IMG/VR virus record: IMGVR_UViG_3300032086_004041
Span: 1-35,816 of that record
Strand: one strand, 5' to 3'
DNA from: a virus
DNA: 35,816 nt
Of the stretch, positions 32,919 through 35,816 are shown in pieces. A model generated the notes under the pieces. The model was given only the letters and a program-made list of their open reading frames with translations. It had not been told where the DNA came from and did not search any database. Each line of letters starts with the position of its first letter. Within the stretch, counting starts at the first letter, position 1. The translations under genes and the position numbers were made by a program.

Positions 32919-32973
32919 GGGGCCGCAGGGTGACGCTGACTATTTATTATACCCCACGGCCCCGACAAATCAA
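32919..32973 (-). promoter_or_regulatory. Candidate promoter within a strong hairpin
   Basis: GGGGCCG...CGGCCCC plus GGGGT...ACCCT form an imperfect stem of about 13 bp (32919-32931 with 32951-32963) around a 19-base loop, with no U tract after it. On the minus strand TTGATT (32968-32973), 16 bp, TATAAT (32946-32951) make a candidate promoter whose -10 starts at the loop edge. Transcripts from this promoter would lack the upstream arm of the hairpin, while read-through transcripts from the primase gene would fold it. Possible processing or attenuation site. Confidence 0.5.
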
Positions 32974-34205
32974 CCTATGCAAAACTTATCGCTGATCTCA
33001 TCAGCCAGTTCCCGTGCAGCCCTACTCAGGAAGTGGTTCTTGCTAAACCATAGCGGTGTAGAGACTTGATTGAGGAACTCAACGGTTTTCTTTAAAAGGA
33101 ACGTCTGCTGAGTGTCAGCGTTTAAATCAACGCTTGGCAGGCTGTCTGGATCAACCGCAGCAGGTGCTACTGGTTGAGGTTCGCCAACAGTTCTTTGAAC
33201 CATTTCATCAGCACGATCTTGACTGACCGAACCCATCACAGCTCTTGCGTGATCTATAATACTCTCATTATTATTAGGCTCCTTATAATTACGAATAGCA
33301 GATTCTACATCATAAGAAGGAGTCTTTACCTCCACAGGATTACAACTCATCCCAAGAAATCCTTTATTTCCACAGGTTTCTTTTGCCTCAAAAACAATAT
33401 CAGCAACCTTGCGATGCAATTCTCTACGCTCACCCCAACTCATATTTTCTACTGGAGTGCCGTTGCTTGCTGCTTCGTCAGCAACCAGCTTCCAAGCATC
33501 AAACCAAGCATTGCTACTCTTGCTAAGATTGCGATAATCAATATTAGCCGATGTTCCATCAAGAGCATTTTTCAGATCATTAAATCCCACCGTATGACCA
33601 TCACTACCGGGAAGTATACTAGTAAAGTAAGGAGCCTTACCTTCCCAGCCCTTACGCCACCAAGTATAAGGCACTCTATAAATCTGATTAATCTTGATTG
33701 CTAAAGGATCACCACCAAAATGATTTGCAAGTTTCTTTTGCACACCCTTCCAAGTAGTCTTATTGACATTTCTATCTTCAGCAGTCAGAATCCAATAGCA
33801 CTGATAACCATTACGAGTATCTACTACCCAAGATGGTGGAACTGGAAAACTATTGATCTTGTCCAAGAACCGTTCTTTGTGCTTCATTACAACACTAGGC
33901 TTGAAATACTTGCCTTCATCATCACGCCCAGCATCCATATCGCAGAAACATGCGGCTATTTGATTTATGGCATATTGCTTACGTCCACCATTAATATAGA
34001 AGTAAGCATCAGAACCTTTCTGGTTTGCTTCAAGTACATCTTGGAACATTGAAGTATGAGCCATACTACTAATCTTCTTGCGAGGATTACCATTATAGCA
34101 AAAGATATGCTGTTGACGAAATGATTGAAAAAAATCCACCGCCACAGATGGACTATTGTTTTTGTCAAAAGGATTAAAACCCAAATCGCTACTGAAATTT
34201 CCCAT
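32970..34205 (-). CDS. AEP-type DNA primase (RepB/PrimPol-like)
   Basis: 411 aa. Catalytic acidic pair Asp89-x-Asp91 in ACFCDMDAG, NGYQCYWIL (132-140), Asp166 in HFGGDPLAIKINQ and RVPYTWWRKG (177-186), the order of RepB-type archaeo-eukaryotic primases. The usual His of the second motif is replaced (Gln in GYQCYW). The C-terminal half is helical with a Pro/Ala linker near 335-350 and no helicase motif. It would make primers for phage replication. Ribosome site AAGGAAGATTTATC-ATG; the upstream 170 bp holds the tRNA-like element. Confidence 0.75.
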   Translation of the reverse strand: MGNFSSDLGFNPFDKNNSPSVAVDFFQSFRQQHIFCYNGNPRKKISSMAHTSMFQDVLEANQKGSDAYFYINGGRKQYAINQIAACFCDMDAGRDDEGKYFKPSVVMKHKERFLDKINSFPVPPSWVVDTRNGYQCYWILTAEDRNVNKTTWKGVQKKLANHFGGDPLAIKINQIYRVPYTWWRKGWEGKAPYFTSILPGSDGHTVGFNDLKNALDGTSANIDYRNLSKSSNAWFDAWKLVADEAASNGTPVENMSWGERRELHRKVADIVFEAKETCGNKGFLGMSCNPVEVKTPSYDVESAIRNYKEPNNNESIIDHARAVMGSVSQDRADEMVQRTVGEPQPVAPAAVDPDSLPSVDLNADTQQTFLLKKTVEFLNQVSTPLWFSKNHFLSRAARELADEISDKFCIG

Positions 34206-34305
34206 GATAAATCTTCCTTACTGCACTTAACTCAAAATCAAAAGTTGGTTGTCTCTGGGGCAGAAAACACTTCTACCAAAAGCAGCGACACTAATCTAGT
34301 TGCAG

Positions 34306-34354
34306 AGGATGCGGCGGGATCGAACCGCCTTAGCCCAAATTGCTCACCCATCCA
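34306..34354 (-). other. tRNA-like element without anticodon arm
   Basis: On the minus strand: GGATG (34349-34353), GGT, GAGC-AATTTGG-GCT (D-arm-like, loop with the paired GG), AA, then a perfect T-arm GGCGG-TTCGATC-CCGCC (34313-34329), then GCATCC (34307-34312). Five bases of the acceptor stem pair (GGATG with CATCC). Where the anticodon arm and variable loop should be there are only two bases. No CCA is encoded. It lies alone in the 170 bp gap between rIIB-like (34376) and primase (34205); nothing else is seen in that gap. It may be a deleted tRNA gene or a tRNA mimic. Confidence 0.55.
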
Positions 34355-34375
34355 ATCACAGGGAATCACAGACTA

Positions 34376-35215
34376 TCAATATTCATCATCATCATCATAA
34401 TCATCATCATACTGATCCCAGTAGTCCTCATCGTATTCATCATACAGACTACCTTCGTCCTCATGGTAATCATCTTCACCAAACTCGCTCTTGTAAAGAG
34501 GCTTGAGAAGTTCACCTTGATATTCTCCGACTACTTCATATCGACAGGTACGAAGTTTCTCGCAGTTGCAATCACTAGGAACACTAACTACATCTGCCGG
34601 ATTAATCTTAACGATCACAATTCTATCGTTGTTTTCTACGCTGCCATAACTGGCAACATAGTTCAAAGCACCAGCATGAAGTCCGTTAGAACATCCTACG
34701 CTACGATTATCGTCAACCTTGGCTCGACGCATTTCACAGACGTTGCCAACATGGTTGTCGAAAGCTCCTCTGTACTTATCCATGTAGTCACTACGAACTG
34801 CCTTATAGGCGAGGAAATGTCCATCCTCAGTAATTGGCAGATGTTCATGCTCAAGGAAATCGTACAACTCTTTCTGACTCTGCATACTAGGGTTGCTCAT
34901 CAAGTTGTTCAAGAAATTTACGAGAGGCTGGAACGGTAGACCCTTCTTCATAAACTCTAGAATACGCTGGCTAATACTGCCGTGGACTTCTTCGCCCTCA
35001 AACAATACCTTGCCATTCTTGACCTCTACCAGACCGTCGCTAAAATTTGCAACTGCCTTTTCAAGATCAACCAGTTCCAACAACTCATCTTCATTTGCTG
35101 TTGGTAGTGCTTCCAGAATCATCTTGTAGTTAGTATGTTCTGGCAAAACTTGGTGAGCCTTGTTCTTGAGGATCACCGTCAAATTTCCATCAACCCACAT
35201 AAAAGGAACGCTCAT
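34376..35215 (-). CDS. rIIB: RIIB-like protein with acidic tail
   Basis: 279 aa. The core DGHFLAYKAVRSDYMDKYRG (131-150), then HVGNVCEMRR, SVGCSNGLHAGALNYVASYG and IVIVKINPADVVSVP with SDCNC, is the conserved region of T4 rIIB-type proteins. These act at the inner membrane or nucleoid with rIIA and are known from exclusion and lysis phenotypes, with no settled biochemistry. The last 35 residues are nearly all Asp, Glu and Tyr, encoded by GAT/GAC repeats. No rIIA gene is in the window. Strong ribosome site (AGGAGTAATTAACA-ATG). Confidence 0.82.
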   Translation of the reverse strand: MSVPFMWVDGNLTVILKNKAHQVLPEHTNYKMILEALPTANEDELLELVDLEKAVANFSDGLVEVKNGKVLFEGEEVHGSISQRILEFMKKGLPFQPLVNFLNNLMSNPSMQSQKELYDFLEHEHLPITEDGHFLAYKAVRSDYMDKYRGAFDNHVGNVCEMRRAKVDDNRSVGCSNGLHAGALNYVASYGSVENNDRIVIVKINPADVVSVPSDCNCEKLRTCRYEVVGEYQGELLKPLYKSEFGEDDYHEDEGSLYDEYDEDYWDQYDDDYDDDDEY

Positions 35216-35243
35216 TGTTAATTACTCCTGTGATAGAACCTTT

Positions 35244-35792
35244 TCAAATCAACTTTCCCAAATCCCGACGCAGACCATCTGCATCGACAGTTTTGTACCA
35301 CTCTGGCGTATAGTAGCCATCTGTGCAAATCGGCTTGTCTGGATTAGCCTCGCCAACGTGTCCACTACTACTATCGTCCATTCCTACAATATACTTGAGC
35401 AGAGGTGAGTTGTCAACCTGTGCTTTAAGATTTTTTCTGATGACCGTGATATCTTGCAACTGATGCTTTCTTTCACGAATACTTTTATCTGAAATTTTTA
35501 GAGCATCAGATATAGTGTCGGTAAAATTGCCCAGAGCATTTACGGTTTCTGTATACTTTTCATAGACTTTCTTAATCTTTGCCGGATCAAGACCATTCAT
35601 ACCATACTTTGCGAGAATAGTTGCAATATGTGCATTAACATCGCCTTGCTTAAAGTTTCTGAATCTAGTATCATCTGGAATCATCTTACCAAAGAACCAT
35701 ATAGCCATCCAGTTATCCATCACATCACACAGACTCTTGTTATTGATGTGACTACGATACTCTAGACCATAAATGTTCAGCAGGGTTGCCAT
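35244..35792 (-). CDS. Phage protein of unknown function upstream of rIIB
   Basis: 182 aa, mostly helical, beginning MATLLNIYGLEYRSHINNKS. It contains DNWMAIWFFGKMIPDDTRF, amphipathic helices with Lys/Glu (KIKKVYEKYTETVNALGNF) and a polar C-terminal part (PEWYKTVDADGLRRDLG). No zinc site, signal peptide or membrane helix. It precedes the rIIB-like gene by 28 bp, the place rIIA-linked genes often hold, but it is too short to be rIIA. The 24 bp between it and the right edge of the window hold nothing recognisable. Confidence 0.6.
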   Translation of the reverse strand: MATLLNIYGLEYRSHINNKSLCDVMDNWMAIWFFGKMIPDDTRFRNFKQGDVNAHIATILAKYGMNGLDPAKIKKVYEKYTETVNALGNFTDTISDALKISDKSIRERKHQLQDITVIRKNLKAQVDNSPLLKYIVGMDDSSSGHVGEANPDKPICTDGYYTPEWYKTVDADGLRRDLGKLI

Positions 35793-35816
35793 AATTCTTT
35801 TATCACTAGCACTAGA

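Noticed and set aside
33174-33704. Plus-strand open frame of about 176 codons
   Set aside because: Antisense to the primase, whose catalytic motifs are clear; composition (Ile, Ser, Thr, His rich) is that of a shadow frame.
34306-34372. Complete functional tRNA
   Set aside because: No partner for a full acceptor stem upstream and no anticodon arm; only the T-arm and a D-arm-like part are sound, so I list it as tRNA-like.
34340-34939. Plus-strand open frame of about 199 codons
   Set aside because: It lies antisense to the rIIB-like gene, starts in its acidic repeat, and gives an Ile/Val/His-rich sequence with no ribosome site.
1-35816. CRISPR array, insertion sequence or integrase/att site
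   Set aside because: No regularly spaced repeats, no transposase or integrase motif, and no terminal inverted repeats seen on reading both strands.

Overview
This 35.8 kb window looks like a piece of a tailed double-stranded DNA phage (Caudoviricetes). It is visibly AT-rich, and nothing in it fixes the host. Every gene I accept lies on the minus strand. Genes are packed with 1-30 bp overlaps (many ATGA or TAATG junctions), and there is no rRNA operon, insertion sequence or CRISPR array. Phage markers are an rIIB-like protein, a phage-type sigma factor, a ThyX, an HNH nuclease, an archaeo-eukaryotic-type primase, a phage ClpP-like protease, a tail-fibre-like protein and several small proteins of the kind shared among aquatic myovirus-like phages.

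Transcription runs from high to low coordinates. Positions 35.8-28.3 kb are replication and metabolism: an unknown gene, rIIB-like, an anticodon-less tRNA-like element, a primase, a promoter inside a hairpin, a zinc-ribbon protein, RuvB, several small unknowns, ThyX and HNH. Positions 28.3-14.5 kb are a long run of paralogous, probably virion-associated proteins. They are built from three recurring types: A (N-terminal MST/MAT tag plus a YxPY motif), C (six-cysteine module with DGP...GGYPL...SC) and B (long, variable, often Cys-rich). They repeat in the order A-C-B, and A and C are sometimes fused. A secreted trypsin-like protease and a subtilisin are embedded in this run.

Positions 14.43-10.9 kb are an insertion of small enzymes: a zinc-ribbon protein, a macro-domain protein, a nucleoside 2-deoxyribosyltransferase-like protein and two glycosyltransferases. 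A good sigma70-type promoter at 14450-14477 reads into it. Positions 10.8-9.2 kb hold another A-B pair. Positions 9.2-5.6 kb hold conserved small phage proteins, the sigma factor, ClpP and a DeoC-like aldolase that lacks its catalytic lysines. Positions 5.5-2.0 kb hold a last divergent A-C-B-like set and a small MSTRTA-type protein closed by a strong terminator at 1921-1953. A small membrane/coiled-coil protein and the start of a tail-fibre-like gene follow and run off the left edge.

The main candidate for an undescribed system is the A-C-B cassette array. Two C subfamilies can be recognised, and each occurs once as a free-standing gene and once fused to an A domain, which points to module shuffling within the virion gene cluster. 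Secondary leads are the RuvB paired with a zinc-ribbon protein whose C-terminus resembles RuvA domain III, the tRNA-like element, and the macro-domain/deoxyribosyltransferase/glycosyltransferase island.
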